Source: Nocardia amamiensis (GTDB taxonomy: Bacteria; Actinomycetota; Actinomycetes; Mycobacteriales; Mycobacteriaceae). Taken from it: a stretch of DNA of 64,000 bases. Location: assembly GCF_015477605.1 (NCBI RefSeq), contig NZ_JADLQX010000010.1, forward strand, positions 172,384 through 236,383, given 5' to 3'. Of the stretch, positions 33,171 through 42,890 are shown piece by piece. The position numbers were made by a program, and so were the translations under genes. The notes under the pieces were generated by a model, which saw only the letters and a program-made list of their open reading frames with translations, did no database searches and was not told where the DNA came from. Numbering within the stretch: position 1 is the first letter of the stretch; every line of letters begins with the position of its first letter.

Positions 33171-34724
33171 ATGTCGTCCAAGCAATTTCCACACCCGACA
33201 CCGATGACCAGGCGCGGCTTCCTGGTCCTCGGTACCGGCGCCACCGCAGCAGCCGTCCTTACCGCGTGCAGCAAGGACTCACAAGGCTCACGCGCTCTCG
33301 TCCAACCCGATTCCGATGCCGTGCGCGCCGCCGAGCACAACCGCCGGGCAGCATCGGCGAAGGTCCGGGAGGTGCGACTGCGCGCCGAACCCGCCACCAT
33401 GGACCTCGGCGGCGTGCAGGTCCAGACCTGGACCTACGGCGGCAAGCTGCCGGGCCAGGAGATCCGGCTCGCACGCGGCGACGTGCTGCGGGCAGAGTTC
33501 ACGAACACGCTGCCGGCTCCGTCGACGATTCACTGGCATGGCATCGCGTTGCGCAACGACATGGACGGCATGCCGGATCTCACCCAGCCCGCGGTCACGC
33601 CGGGCAGCGGCTTCCGCTACGAGTTCTCCGTGCCCGATGCCGGCACCTACTTCTTCCATCCCCATGTCGGGGTCCAGCTCGACCGCGGACTGTACGCGCC
33701 GCTGATCATCGAAGACCCCGCCGACGGCAACGACTATGACCTGGAAGCTGTTGTCGTACTCGATGACTGGCTCGACGGCGTCGACAGCCGCGACCCCGAC
33801 AAGGAGTTACAGCACTTGCGTGACAAGGGCATGTCCGGGATGAACATGGGCGGCATGGATCATGGTCGCATGAGCATGGGCGGTTCGTCGACGATGTCGA
33901 TGCCCACCGACCCCAATGCGCCGCTGGGCTCCGACGCCGGCGACGTGCGATACCCCTACTACCTGATCAATGGCCGGATCGGCACCGATCCGGTGACCTT
34001 CACCGGCCGGCCGGGCCAGCGGATGCGGCTGCGCATCATCAACGCCGCCGCAGATACCCCATTCCGCGTCGTCGTCGGCGGCCACCAACTGCGCGTCACC
34101 CACAGCGACGGCTACCCGGTGCGGCCGGTCACCGGTGCCAGCCTGCTGATCAGCATGGGTGAACGCTATGACGTGATCGTCGACCTGGCCGATGGAGTCT
34201 TTCCTCTGGTCGCCTCTGCCGAAGGTAAAGCGGGACAGGGCTTTGCGCTGATTCGCACCGGTGCAGGCAGCCCTCCACCGGCCGACGTGCACCCGGCCGA
34301 ACTCGCCGGCCCACCGATCACGGCCGACCGGCTCACCGCGATCGAATCGGTGCGACTGCCGAACCGCACACCCGACCGGACGCTCGATGTCACTCTGGGC
34401 TCGCACATGAACAAATACATCTGGACCATCAACGGCAAACAGTTTCCCGACCACGCGGCGCTGGACGTGACCGAGGGACAACGAATCCGGTTGCGCTTCG
34501 TCAACCAGACGATGATGTTCCACCCGATGCACCTGCACGGCCACACCTTCCAGGTCGTCGGACCGGGCGGCGGCGGCCCCCGCAAAGACACCGCGATCGT
34601 GCCCCCCACCCAGACGCTCGAGGTCGACTTCGACGCCGACAATCCCGGCCAGTGGATGGTGCACTGCCACAACATCTATCACGGCGAGGCCGGAATGATG
34701 AGCGTCGTGTCCTACGTGCGCTGA
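33171..34724 (+). CDS. Multicopper oxidase (CueO/CopA-like), Tat lipoprotein
   Basis: 517 residues from ATG 33171 with AGGGAGAA upstream. Twin-arginine signal TRRGFLVLG and lipobox LTAC. All copper ligand motifs are present: HWHG (H121), HPH (163-165), HPMHLHGHTF (from 451) and HCHNIYH (from 498). A Met/His-rich insert (MSGMNMGGMDHGRMSMGG) is typical of Cu(I)-oxidising enzymes. It would oxidise Cu(I) to the less toxic Cu(II) outside the membrane. The next 302 bases (34725-35026) contain no gene I can support. Confidence 0.93.
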   Translation: MSSKQFPHPTPMTRRGFLVLGTGATAAAVLTACSKDSQGSRALVQPDSDAVRAAEHNRRAASAKVREVRLRAEPATMDLGGVQVQTWTYGGKLPGQEIRLARGDVLRAEFTNTLPAPSTIHWHGIALRNDMDGMPDLTQPAVTPGSGFRYEFSVPDAGTYFFHPHVGVQLDRGLYAPLIIEDPADGNDYDLEAVVVLDDWLDGVDSRDPDKELQHLRDKGMSGMNMGGMDHGRMSMGGSSTMSMPTDPNAPLGSDAGDVRYPYYLINGRIGTDPVTFTGRPGQRMRLRIINAAADTPFRVVVGGHQLRVTHSDGYPVRPVTGASLLISMGERYDVIVDLADGVFPLVASAEGKAGQGFALIRTGAGSPPPADVHPAELAGPPITADRLTAIESVRLPNRTPDRTLDVTLGSHMNKYIWTINGKQFPDHAALDVTEGQRIRLRFVNQTMMFHPMHLHGHTFQVVGPGGGGPRKDTAIVPPTQTLEVDFDADNPGQWMVHCHNIYHGEAGMMSVVSYVR

Positions 34725-35026
34725 CCGCGCACCGGAGTCCACGCCAGGGCCCACACGAAGTGCGATAACCACAACAGACAGGAGGAACACGCTAGGAACC
34801 GCTGCAGATGATCTGCGCCTGGACGTGCAGCGTCGTTCTACCTGATCGCGCCAGCGAGGGCGACCGAACAAACCGTCGGCCCCGCCGCCAGGTCCTCCTG
34901 ATATCGCTGAGATCGCCAGTCACTGCAGGAGCCGCGACGCCATCCTGGGGGCAGGAAGTCCGATGCTCTGGGCCCGACAAGCACAGACCCGGCGGACGAT
35001 CTCCAGTGCCTCGTGATCCGCGGACC

Positions 35027-35977
35027 TCACTCGGTGATGGTGACGCCGTAGCGGAGGTATCCGCCGAGGAGGAAGACGGCGTAGAGGGCGAGCAGACCGA
35101 TGCCCCAGCGTGGCAGCTGTCGTGTGGTGAGCAGTACCGCGGAGAAGGCCAAGACGGTGGCAGTGGCTACGGGGAGGTAGAAGCCACGGGTAGGGGTATC
35201 GATGGGCAGAGGCCGGATGAGCGCGATGATGCCAGCGTTGAGGCCGAAGAACGCCAGGACAGAGCCGACGACGTTGCCGATGCGATTTCAGGATGGCCGC
35301 GCCGGGCGGGGGTGACCACGCGGACGAACTCTTCGGCGCTGAGCGCGAGAGCGGGCGCGGTCATGCCGAAGATGGTTTGCGACCAGCCGAGTTCGGCGAG
35401 GATGTCGCGAATTCCGGTGACCAGCAGTCCACTGGCTGCCACGATCGCAGCCAGCACGGCGATCAGCAGGAGCGCGGCTTTGACCGGGCCGAGCCGTTCG
35501 GCTCGAGGCAGTTTCTTCCGCGGGCTGGATGTTCAGGCCGCAGCGGCCGAGCCAACCCAGCCACAGCAGGGCAGCGAGATAGGCCATCACCACCATGGCG
35601 CCGTCGAGGCGGGACAGCCGCCCGTCGAGCGCCAGGGCGATGATGAGGACGACCATGATCACCGGAACAGCCAGGATGCGTCGCGGCATGTGCTCGAACC
35701 GCATGGGCGCCACCAGCGCGGCGATGCCCAGAGCCAGCGCGATAGCCACCATCGCCGAACCGATCACGGTCGCCGCTGCGATGCCCGGCGCGCTCTGCGC
35801 GGACCCGACCGCGCCGACAGCAAGGTTCTCCGGGTCGAAACCGAGGAACACGACCGCGATCAGAAACGTCGACGCGCCGATCCCCCGCGCCAGTCCGACA
35901 GTGACCTTGACCAGCTGCTCGGCGGCCAACACCACCACCGCGAGCCCGACTACGACCGCAGCGATCGACCACCCCAT
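35027..35977 (-). pseudogene. Sodium/calcium exchanger (CaCA family), frameshifted
   Basis: The frame begins well (ATG 35977 after GGAGGTGA; MGWSIAAVVVGLAVVVLAAE, then GASTFLIAVVFLGFDPENLA). It shifts near 35520 into KLPRAERLGPVKAALL and SAEEFVRVVTPARRGHPEIA, and shifts again near 35285 into IGNVVGSVLAFFGLNAG and a normal end ...YGVTITE. Both breaks equal one lost base. Together the pieces give a full-length CaCA antiporter of about 316 residues. Either a young pseudogene or assembly errors. Confidence 0.8.
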
Positions 35978-36198
35978 CCCGGGTCACCTCCTTCGGGCTC
36001 CTCGGTCCTGCACCACAGCAGCCGAATCCACGGCCGCCGCCTCGCGGGCGAACTGTTTCGATGGCTGCGGCTTCACGCTTCCGCCCGGGCGTGACAAGTC
36101 CCGTGATGGTGGTGCCGGCCCAGCGATGCAGGCGGGGCTGATTGGCTTTTGTGGCCGTGACTACCCACGCATCCATGTCTGAGAGCGCATCTGAGAAC

Positions 36199-37080
36199 TC
36201 AGGTTGGGTCGCTGGTGTGGGCGAGTCGTCTGGTCAGTGTGTGGATGGCGGCGATGTAGACCATGGCTTCGTGGTGGTCGGGTCGGGTTTCGTAGTCGCG
36301 GACCAGGCGGCGGTGTTTGGTCAGCCAGCCGAACGACCGCTCCACGACCCAGCGGCGGGGCAGCACCTCGAAGCCGGTCGCGGTGTCGCTGCGTTTTACG
36401 ATCTGAATCGTCAGTGCGAGAACGGATTTCGCCCGTTCGATCAACCGTCCGGCTTAGCCGCTGTCAGCGAACACGAGCTGCACGGTGGCGAAGCGGGCAC
36501 GCACGGCGACCAGCAGCCGGTTGGCGGCGTCGCGGTCCTGGATCGAGGCGGCGGTCACCACGACAGCCAGTTGCAGTCCACTGGTGTCGGTGGCGATGTG
36601 GCGTTTGCGGCCTTTGATCTTCTTGCCCGCGCGTAGCCGGTCGTGCCGGCGGCGACGGTGTCGGCGCCACGAACGGTCTGCGAGTCGATTACCGCGGCAG
36701 TGGGCCGCGGGTCACGCCCTGCCTGCGCTCGTGCCCGGTCCCCGCAACACGTCGTGGATGCGTTGCCACACACCGGCCTTTGTCCACCGCCGATAGATGT
36801 CATACATGGTTTTCGCGGGCGGGAAGTCGTGCGGCAGCTGTGCCCAGGCAATCCCGCCGCGCACCAGGTAGAAGACCGCGTCCAACACCAGCCGCCGCGG
36901 CCACTTCTCCGGCCGCCCGCCGCGGCCAGCGTGATTGCCTGGCAGCGGCAACAGCGGCTCGAGCAGCGTCCACTCGGGGTCGGTCAGCGACGAGGAAGGG
37001 TAGAACGGGCACTTCGGCGACTCGGCCGGCGACTTGTGAGCCGGGCACGACGAACACGAGCAGGTAAGCGACACTGGCAC
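36199..37080 (-). pseudogene. IS5-family transposase, two frameshifts and a stop
   Basis: The DUF4096 head (SSSLTDPEWTLLEPLLPLPG; WTKAGVWQRIHDVLR) is intact. An extra G near 36735 shifts into DRARAQAGRDPRPTAAVIDS, then QTVRGADTVAAGTTGYAR. A second shift near 36640 leads to KRHIATDTSGLQLAVVVTAA, then LVFADSG, where TAA (36456-36454) replaces the usual Tyr codon. The tail PRRWVVERSFGWLTKHRRLV ends at 36199 inside the terminal repeat. Not functional. Confidence 0.85.
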
Positions 37081-37420
37081 AGGGACTCTGGGGTTACGAC
37101 AGATAGTGTGGAAACTTCAGTCGTACCGGGAGTCCTCTACATTTGCGGTGCCGGGAATCGGGCAGGTTGCCCTGATCGCACTGGTCATCTGTGCGCACGA
37201 ACCCGCCGAGGTCAGCTGACGGGAGCATTGTGCACGGTGAGCGCCCTCGCGCCCTCGAGCGACGCCGCGCATGACGAGCGATCGACCCGCCCCTTCCGGC
37301 TTGACCGAGATCGAACCCCCAGCCGGAAGTGTCGACCGAGGAGAAGGTCGGCCAACGAGAACTCCCCAGCGTTGGTGGCAAGCGATGGCCGGCCGGACCA
37401 ATCGGGGATACCGTCGCTTC

Positions 37421-37777
37421 ATGTGTACCTACGCCTTCGTGCACTACAAACTGCACTATGTGTGCGTGGAGTGCCGGGTGTCGTTCAAACGGCACCCGCC
37501 GACTGCTGGCGTAGCGCACCGTTGCCCGCGATGCGGTAAACCGATGCTGTGTGCGGGGCATGATTTCGCGGCGCCCCCTCGCCGTGACACCCGGGCTTGG
37601 TCGGTAGTCGCTGCCGTGGTCGGCGCCGGATTGCGTTACGAGGGCTTCGAACCGTGCGGCTGTGGCCGGGTACCGAAGTACCGGCCGCGGACCCGGGCCG
37701 AACTTCGCGCCCGCCGCAAGTTCTCCGCACGCAACGCTGTTCCGCTCGATGATGCGCTCGCCGGCCCTAACGTGTAA
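37421..37777 (+). CDS. Zinc-ribbon protein carried inside the IS5-like element
   Basis: 118 residues if it starts at ATG 37421 (MCTYAFVHYKLHYVCVECRV); longer starts exist. Two Cys pairs (CVEC and CPRCGKPM) form a zinc ribbon, followed by GHDFAAPPRRD and a conserved-looking end (GLRYEGFEPCGCGRVPKYRP, RTRAELRARR) with a further CGCG. This small family occurs widely in actinobacteria without known function. Here it lies between IS terminal repeats, on the strand opposite the transposase, so it is a passenger gene. Confidence 0.65.
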   Translation: MCTYAFVHYKLHYVCVECRVSFKRHPPTAGVAHRCPRCGKPMLCAGHDFAAPPRRDTRAWSVVAAVVGAGLRYEGFEPCGCGRVPKYRPRTRAELRARRKFSARNAVPLDDALAGPNV

Positions 37778-37944
37778 ACACACTGTCCAAGCTCACCGCG
37801 ACCGGTCGAACGCGCCGCACCACTGCCGGATACGACCCCGAAGATAGGGATCAGCACCGAATAAGCTTCGAAGCGCACCTGAGGCTGAGTTCTCAGATGC
37901 GCTCTGACTGCTGTGACGTCGGCAGGTGTGGCTCGGGACGTGCG

Positions 37945-38349
37945 TCATCCTGTTCGCCGGGGACTCTTCGATGTACGCCTCGGTTCGGCCAGATCACGCA
38001 TCCGACGTTGGTAGTCGGTTCCACCGACTTTGCCGGCGAACAGGTCACGGGTGATCTGCGACTCCGCGTCGAGCAGTTCGGCGTCGTTTTCGGAAATGCC
38101 TTGCAGCGCAGGCAAGATATCGGCCAGGGTCGAGGGTGGCGCAGCGGCGGGGACCGTTCTGGGCGGCGATGGCGCGACGGTGGAGCGGTGTTGTGGTTGA
38201 GATCGTTCGCTTTCTCGCTGCAGCCGTCGCTGGAGGTCTCGCCGGGCGAGCTCGGAGACCTCGTATGCCGCCAGGATGACCATCAGCACAGCGCCCAGCA
38301 CGACCGCCAGCCATACACCGCTCGCCACCAAGCCATATATGCCGGTCAT
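37945..38349 (-). CDS. Membrane protein with SHOCT-like C terminus
   Basis: 134 residues from ATG 38349-38347, with GGAGGCGG upstream. One membrane helix (VASGVWLAVVLGAVLMVILA), a Pro/Arg-rich linker, and a C-terminal ITRDLFAGKVGGTDYQRRMR resembling the SHOCT motif (short helical hairpin, L-x-x-G-x-I-x-x-x-x-Y). SHOCT membrane proteins recur in this island (43526 and 52798) and may be small stress-linked oligomerising proteins. Confidence 0.6.
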   Translation of the reverse strand: MTGIYGLVASGVWLAVVLGAVLMVILAAYEVSELARRDLQRRLQRESERSQPQHRSTVAPSPPRTVPAAAPPSTLADILPALQGISENDAELLDAESQITRDLFAGKVGGTDYQRRMRDLAEPRRTSKSPRRTG

Positions 38350-38815
38350 GTCGGCCGCCTCCGGTGTCGCGAACTCCGATTCGCCTACGCCTCCACTATG
38401 GGCCGGTATACAGACAACCGGCAGGGCCGATGGCAATCCCGGTCCGGGACCAATGACACCGGGGTGACGACGAGCACGCCGCCGGGATGAACGCAGGCTG
38501 CGGGATGGTGCGTAGCCGATCGAGGCGAATCCGGTGGTCCTATCCTGCCGAGAAAACACGTCGTGTTGGCCGCGCGGTATCGCGGCTTGTTGTTCGTTCG
38601 AGAGGTAGTCGACGGAGACGGTGAGTCGGTGCCGATCATCCGACAGACGAGCCGCGGTGGAGCGAGGGTGATGTACCCGGTGTCGATGTCGGTCTGGCAT
38701 CGGTCGGCACCGGTTGGAGGTCTCGGAGTGAGGACCGGTCGTGGTCTACCGAGCCGAATGCAGAACTGACCGCAATCGCAACGGATGATCCGCCTGCGCG
38801 CGATTCGAGTCCGGC
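38350..38815. other. Intergenic stretch without recognisable gene
   Basis: 466 bases between the SHOCT-like gene and the hydroxyacid dehydrogenase. No frame has both a ribosome site and recognisable protein features, and I see no repeat or terminator. It should include the promoter of the minus-strand 38349 gene. Confidence 0.5.
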
Positions 38816-39820
38816 TCAGGGCGGTACGGTATTGCGCGGTTCCCCCCGCGCGAATGCTTCGATGTTCCGCAGCGTTGTCTCGATGATCCGGTGTACTGCC
38901 TCGTCAGTGTTGTAGGCGTTGTGCGGCGTGATCAAGACATTGGAGAAGCCGAACAAGACATGTTCGGCGACAAGCGTTCTCAGCTCGAGGGGGCTGAGGG
39001 CGCGATCCCGGAAGATCTCGGCTTCTTCCTGGATGACCGATTCCTCGGGCAGCACGTCCAGTCCGGCCGCTTTCACTTTTCCGTTGGTCAGCGCCCTGAT
39101 GAGGGCGGCAACGTCGACGATGCGGCCCCGTGCGGTATTGATGAGGACAGCCCCGGCCTTCATCAGGTCGAACTCCCGGTCGGAGATGAGATGAACCGTG
39201 TCCGCGGTGGCCGGAACGTGCAGGGTGAGAATATCGGCGGCGGCCAGCGTGTCGTCCAGGTCGGCGTATCGGAATCCGAGACGCGCGGCGACCGCATGAT
39301 CGGGATGGAGGTCGGTCGCGACGACGGCCATGCCGAACCCGCCCGCGATCTCGATGACGCGGCGGCCGATCCGCCCTGCCCCGATCACACCCAGGGTCTT
39401 GCCGCGCAGCTCGAATCCGCGCAGTCCGGCCTGGGAGAACCCGCCGCGGCGGGTGCGTTCGGCCGCGTCGACGAGGTGGCGGGCGAGGCCGAGGATCAGG
39501 GCGAAGACGTGTTCGGCGACGGTGGAGTCGCCGTAGTCGGGAACATTGCTGACGGTGATGCCGTGCGCGGCACAGTACCCGAGATCGATATGGTCGTAGC
39601 CGGTGGACCGGGTGGCCACCAGTTGTAGCTTAGGGAACCGTTCGAGCACATCGGCGTCGAGCCGCGAGCGGATGAACGTGCTGAGCACGTCGGCATCGGC
39701 CGCTTCGGCCGCGGTATGCGTGTCCAGCGGCGCGGGGGAGCAGATCAGCTCATGTTCCGGTTGCAGCCGTAGGCACGCTGTGTGTTCCCACTGCTGGACT
39801 TCGTATATCGCGATCTTCAC
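38816..39820 (-). CDS. D-2-hydroxyacid (D-lactate type) dehydrogenase
   Basis: 334 residues. NAD-binding GxGxxG motif in LGVIGAGRIGRRVIEIAGGF; catalytic Arg in INTARGRIVDVAALI, Glu in LDVLPEES, and His in ITPHNAYNT. Fits the D-lactate dehydrogenase subgroup that reduces pyruvate with NADH. In this island it could dispose of reductant when respiration is blocked, alongside phosphoketolase. A broken second copy of its C terminus lies at 53287-53421. It ends a short operon behind the ABC genes (15-base gap). Confidence 0.9.
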   Translation of the reverse strand: MKIAIYEVQQWEHTACLRLQPEHELICSPAPLDTHTAAEAADADVLSTFIRSRLDADVLERFPKLQLVATRSTGYDHIDLGYCAAHGITVSNVPDYGDSTVAEHVFALILGLARHLVDAAERTRRGGFSQAGLRGFELRGKTLGVIGAGRIGRRVIEIAGGFGMAVVATDLHPDHAVAARLGFRYADLDDTLAAADILTLHVPATADTVHLISDREFDLMKAGAVLINTARGRIVDVAALIRALTNGKVKAAGLDVLPEESVIQEEAEIFRDRALSPLELRTLVAEHVLFGFSNVLITPHNAYNTDEAVHRIIETTLRNIEAFARGEPRNTVPP

Positions 39821-39835
39821 TGGCGCTCCTCCCGA

Positions 39836-41326
39836 TCAGATGCCCAGGCGTGGTCGCGCTCGCGTGCCGCGACCGAAGAGCACGGCTGCGATTACGACCA
39901 ACCCGCTCGGCCAGGCCAGGGCGAGCAGCAGTGTTGCGGGCAGGTCGAAGTCGGTGGTCAGGCCGGTGTCGAACAGTAATCGGGTGCTCGCGTATCCGGG
40001 CCAGAACCGCGCCCAGGGCGCGGGTTCGGGGCGCAGCATCGGGCTCTGGATCAGGCCGAGGTCCAGGAACGGGATCAGGAAGGCGACGAAGACGCCGGCG
40101 ACGCGGCCGAATAGCGGGGCGAGAATCATCCCGATCAGGGCGTAGGTGATCGCGGCGAGCATGAGGGCGGTGATGAATCCGGCCCACTGCGCGGGCGTGA
40201 AGACCGTCGCTGTGATCGCGAGGGCGGCGAGGCCGATGACCGCCACCGCGACCGTGAGGACGCCGAAACGAACGGCGAGCAGTACGCTGCGGCGGTATCC
40301 GGCCAGTCGCAGTCGTCGATCGCCCGCCTCGGAGTCGGCCACCACGAACAGCCCGGCCAGGGTGGCCAACGCGGCGACCGCGATAGGTGCCATCGTGCCC
40401 GCGTGTACCTCGGGGAACCAGAATGTGTCGGCAACGGTCCGATCGCCGTGACGCACCGAGATCGCAATGGTGCGTTCTGGGGTGGTCACCTTGGCGAGCA
40501 GGATGAACACCACCGGCACGACCACCAGCAACGCCAGCAGCGCCGGGTTGCGGCGCAGATCGACCAGACCCAACCGCAGCCCGGTGACCAGCTGCCCGGA
40601 CGGGCGGCGCGCGGGCGGCGCGGCGCGGGCGGCGCGGACAAGCACGACCGAGCCGACGGCGACCGCCGCGATCAACCACAGCAGGGCGTAGCCGAGGTCG
40701 GTGATCCGTCCGCCGTGCCCGGAGGGCAGGTCGATCATCCACAAGGTCACGAAATGCGTCGGCAACCAGCGAATAAAGGTCTGATCGGTGCCCATGCGGG
40801 AGGGCCCGAAGAACACGTCGATGATCCACACGAACAACACCAGCACCGCGCCGTTGACCGGGTTGGTGGCCAGCACCCCGATCACGGCGCCGATGGCCAG
40901 ATAGATCACCGCGAACATCAGCGTCCCGGCGATCGTGCGGAGCGGGTGGTCGAGGCCGGTGCGCGCTGCCAACGCCGCCAGCGACACCGCGGACACCAGC
41001 ACGGCCAGCACCAGTCCCGTGGCGGCGCGGGCGGCGACCAGTCGTCCCGGCGCCAGCCCGGCGATCACCAGCCGCCGGTCGGCGGCGCGGGCAGCGCGGA
41101 TCTGGAAGTACATCGCCAGGCCCGCGAGGAAACCAGCTGACCAGCCGGCTGTCGCGGTCTCCACCGACATCTCGATACCGCCGAGCAGTTCCATGGCATC
41201 GGAGATCGTTCCCGCGGCGACGAACACGAACAGTGCGGGCACAAGCACCAGCACCACCAGGTTCACTGGGTTGCGGGCGTAATCGGTGACGAAGGCCCGC
41301 ACGTAGGGCAGCACGGATCGGTTCAT
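39836..41326 (-). CDS. ABC-2 type exporter permease
   Basis: 496 residues with about twelve hydrophobic segments in two similar halves (e.g. VNLVVLVLVPALFVFVAAGT and ALLALLVVVPVVFILLAKVT), a fused ABC-2 permease. Substrate unknown. The start overlaps the stop of the ATPase gene (ATGA), so the two form a transporter. Position beside the dehydrogenase and copper genes suggests stress-linked export. Confidence 0.82.
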   Translation of the reverse strand: MNRSVLPYVRAFVTDYARNPVNLVVLVLVPALFVFVAAGTISDAMELLGGIEMSVETATAGWSAGFLAGLAMYFQIRAARAADRRLVIAGLAPGRLVAARAATGLVLAVLVSAVSLAALAARTGLDHPLRTIAGTLMFAVIYLAIGAVIGVLATNPVNGAVLVLFVWIIDVFFGPSRMGTDQTFIRWLPTHFVTLWMIDLPSGHGGRITDLGYALLWLIAAVAVGSVVLVRAARAAPPARRPSGQLVTGLRLGLVDLRRNPALLALLVVVPVVFILLAKVTTPERTIAISVRHGDRTVADTFWFPEVHAGTMAPIAVAALATLAGLFVVADSEAGDRRLRLAGYRRSVLLAVRFGVLTVAVAVIGLAALAITATVFTPAQWAGFITALMLAAITYALIGMILAPLFGRVAGVFVAFLIPFLDLGLIQSPMLRPEPAPWARFWPGYASTRLLFDTGLTTDFDLPATLLLALAWPSGLVVIAAVLFGRGTRARPRLGI

Positions 41327-42075
41327 GGCCGCGGCTCGCTGGTGGAGGGCGGTCGGTCCGATGCCGCAGCGCCGGCGATTCGCGGTGTCACCTGCCCGTC
41401 GCGTAGTTCCAGGATGCGGTCGAAGCGGTCCTCGTCGGCGACGAAGTGACTGATGATCAACACCGAGCGGCCCGCGGCGCGGCGGTGAGCGACCAGATCC
41501 CAGAATTTCAGGTAGGTGTCCCAGTCGAATCCGGCGTAGGGCTCGTCGAGCAGCAGCACGGCGGGATCGGCCAGCAGGGCGAGGGTGAGATTCAGTTTGG
41601 CCAGCGTCCCCCCGGACAGACGATCCGCCCTGGTCCGGGCGTAACGCTCGAAACCCAACGCCGCATACAGTTCTCGCTGTGCGCGCTGTTGATCCGCCCG
41701 GGTCATCCGGTAGGCGCGGGCGAACAGCTCGATGTGCTCGTCACAGGTCAACCGTTCGTAGATCACCGGCTGCTGCGGGCAGTATCCGAGCAGCCCAGAT
41801 CGAGTGACGGTGCCGGTGTCCGGTTGCAGTTCGCCCACCAGGATCTTCATCACCGTCGATTTGCCCGACCCGTTCTCCCCGACCATTCCCACCACCTCAC
41901 CCGGGCACAACGCCAGGTCCACGCCGCGCAGCACCATCTGCCTCGACGAGAAGGGCCACCCGCCACGACGGAACGATTTCCCGATCCCAGAGGCGGTCAA
42001 CACCGGCGCACAGGTCGTCGCCGTTGTGAGCATTTCGGTGGTTGGAGTGTCAGACCGGGCATGCTGTGTGGACAT
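41323..42075 (-). CDS. ABC transporter ATP-binding protein
   Basis: 250 residues. Walker A GENGSGKST, Q-loop LLGYCPQQP, a slightly altered signature LSGGTLAKL, Walker B AVLLLDEPYAGFDWDTY, and H-loop IISHF. Pairs with the permease gene by ATGA overlap. Cytoplasmic motor of an ABC-2 exporter. The N-terminal ~25 residues are an unstructured extension. Confidence 0.88.
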   Translation of the reverse strand: MSTQHARSDTPTTEMLTTATTCAPVLTASGIGKSFRRGGWPFSSRQMVLRGVDLALCPGEVVGMVGENGSGKSTVMKILVGELQPDTGTVTRSGLLGYCPQQPVIYERLTCDEHIELFARAYRMTRADQQRAQRELYAALGFERYARTRADRLSGGTLAKLNLTLALLADPAVLLLDEPYAGFDWDTYLKFWDLVAHRRAAGRSVLIISHFVADEDRFDRILELRDGQVTPRIAGAAASDRPPSTSEPRP

Positions 42076-42095
42076 CGAGTGCTCCGCTCAGTTGA

Positions 42096-42437
42096 TCAGG
42101 TGCGGTGATCGAGCCCGCTGCCGGAACGGTTCGTCACGTGCGGTACTCCCGTGTAGCCCGCCGACCGCTCGTCGTACCGATGGTGAGTCATCGCGCCACG
42201 GCCGCTCGTCCCGGGGCGAGACAGCCGCGGCACAAACGCCGGTGCCCGCGCGGCGTAGGCGGCCCATTCATCGCCGAAGTCGGCGGCGAGCTCACGTTCC
42301 TGGCTGTGCGCCAACCGCACGTAGGCCCCGATGGCGATCAGGAACCGAAGTGGTCGGCCACTGCAAGAGGAACCCGATCATCACCAGCAGAAACCCGTCG
42401 TACCGTGGGTGGCGCACCTTCGTACGGTCCCGTTTAG
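42096..42437 (-). pseudogene. Isoprenylcysteine methyltransferase-family relic
   Basis: KVRHPRYDGFLLVMIGFLLQ WP is followed, after a frameshift near 42345, by FLIAIGAYVRLAHSQERELA and GDEWAAYAARAPAFVPRL. This is the C-terminal half of an ICMT/PEMT-type membrane methyltransferase; the N-terminal membrane helices are missing. Often linked with heavy-metal genes. Truncated and frameshifted, so not functional. Confidence 0.7.
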
Positions 42438-42445
42438 CGGCACGG

Positions 42446-42670
42446 TTACGGTCGGTCGGAGGTGGGGTCGTGGTCGTTGCGTTTGCTCATCCGGTGTGAC
42501 TGATCGTCGTTGCCGTGTCCCTGGCCGCCCATCATGAACATCATCATCAGCGGGCAGGCCAGCACCACCAGGAGCACCAGCAGTGTCGACATCGACACTC
42601 CGGAAATGGCCAGACCGGCGACCAGGACCGCCAACGCCAGCGCGTACCACGGAAGATGCCGAGTGTTCAT
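42446..42670 (-). CDS. DUF2933-type small membrane protein
   Basis: 74 residues, ATG 42670 with GAAGGGAA upstream. Two membrane helices (LPWYALALAVLVAGLAISGV and STLLVLLVVLACPLMMMFMM) end in a Met-rich run and a His/Asp-rich tail (GGQGHGNDDQSHRMSKRNDH). This is the pattern of the DUF2933 family found beside copper and silver resistance genes. Divergent from the microprotein at 42891, sharing a control region. Confidence 0.75.
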   Translation of the reverse strand: MNTRHLPWYALALAVLVAGLAISGVSMSTLLVLLVVLACPLMMMFMMGGQGHGNDDQSHRMSKRNDHDPTSDRP

Positions 42671-42776
42671 CGCAGTTCCCTTCTCTCGCGATCACCTCGA
42701 GTCTGCGCTCGCACACCGGTTGCGCAGGACGGGACGAGGTCGCCTCGAGCGGCGCCGAAGGACCCCCATCCAACCG

Positions 42777-42803
42777 CCAAAGGTCCCTACGCACGCGGGG
42801 TAT
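42777..42803 (-). promoter_or_regulatory. Shared 27-bp promoter element, copy 1
   Basis: On the minus strand, ATACCCC (from 42803) is followed by GTAGGGACCTTTGG (42790-42777). The second copy at 43354-43380 matches in about 21 of 27 positions and has the same spacing. It lies between DUF2933 and the microprotein. The G/C-tract half resembles CsoR operators; the GGGACCTTYGG half resembles one arm of DosR/DevR boxes. Confidence 0.6.
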
Positions 42804-42890
42804 CGACGCGCAACCTCGGTGGCACCGCACGACCAACCCCTGCGGACCGGCCACTGCGGCCGGATCGCTCGACGAGAAGGAAATCGCGTC

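Larger units (their letters stand above)
36182..37905. mobile_element. Degraded IS5-like element with a passenger gene
   Basis: A 21-bp perfect terminal inverted repeat, AGAGCGCATCTGAGAACTCA plus G, lies at 36182-36202 and inverted at 37885-37905. Between them are a broken IS5-type transposase (minus strand) and an intact-looking zinc-ribbon gene (plus strand), so the 1724-bp unit is longer than a simple IS5 element. I see no clear target duplication. The transposase is dead, so movement would need help in trans. Confidence 0.8.

Noticed and set aside
34808..36094. Long plus-strand frame (over 400 codons)
   Set aside because: It is antisense to the CaCA antiporter relic, is rich in Arg/Asp/Gln as GC-rich shadow frames are, and matches no family.
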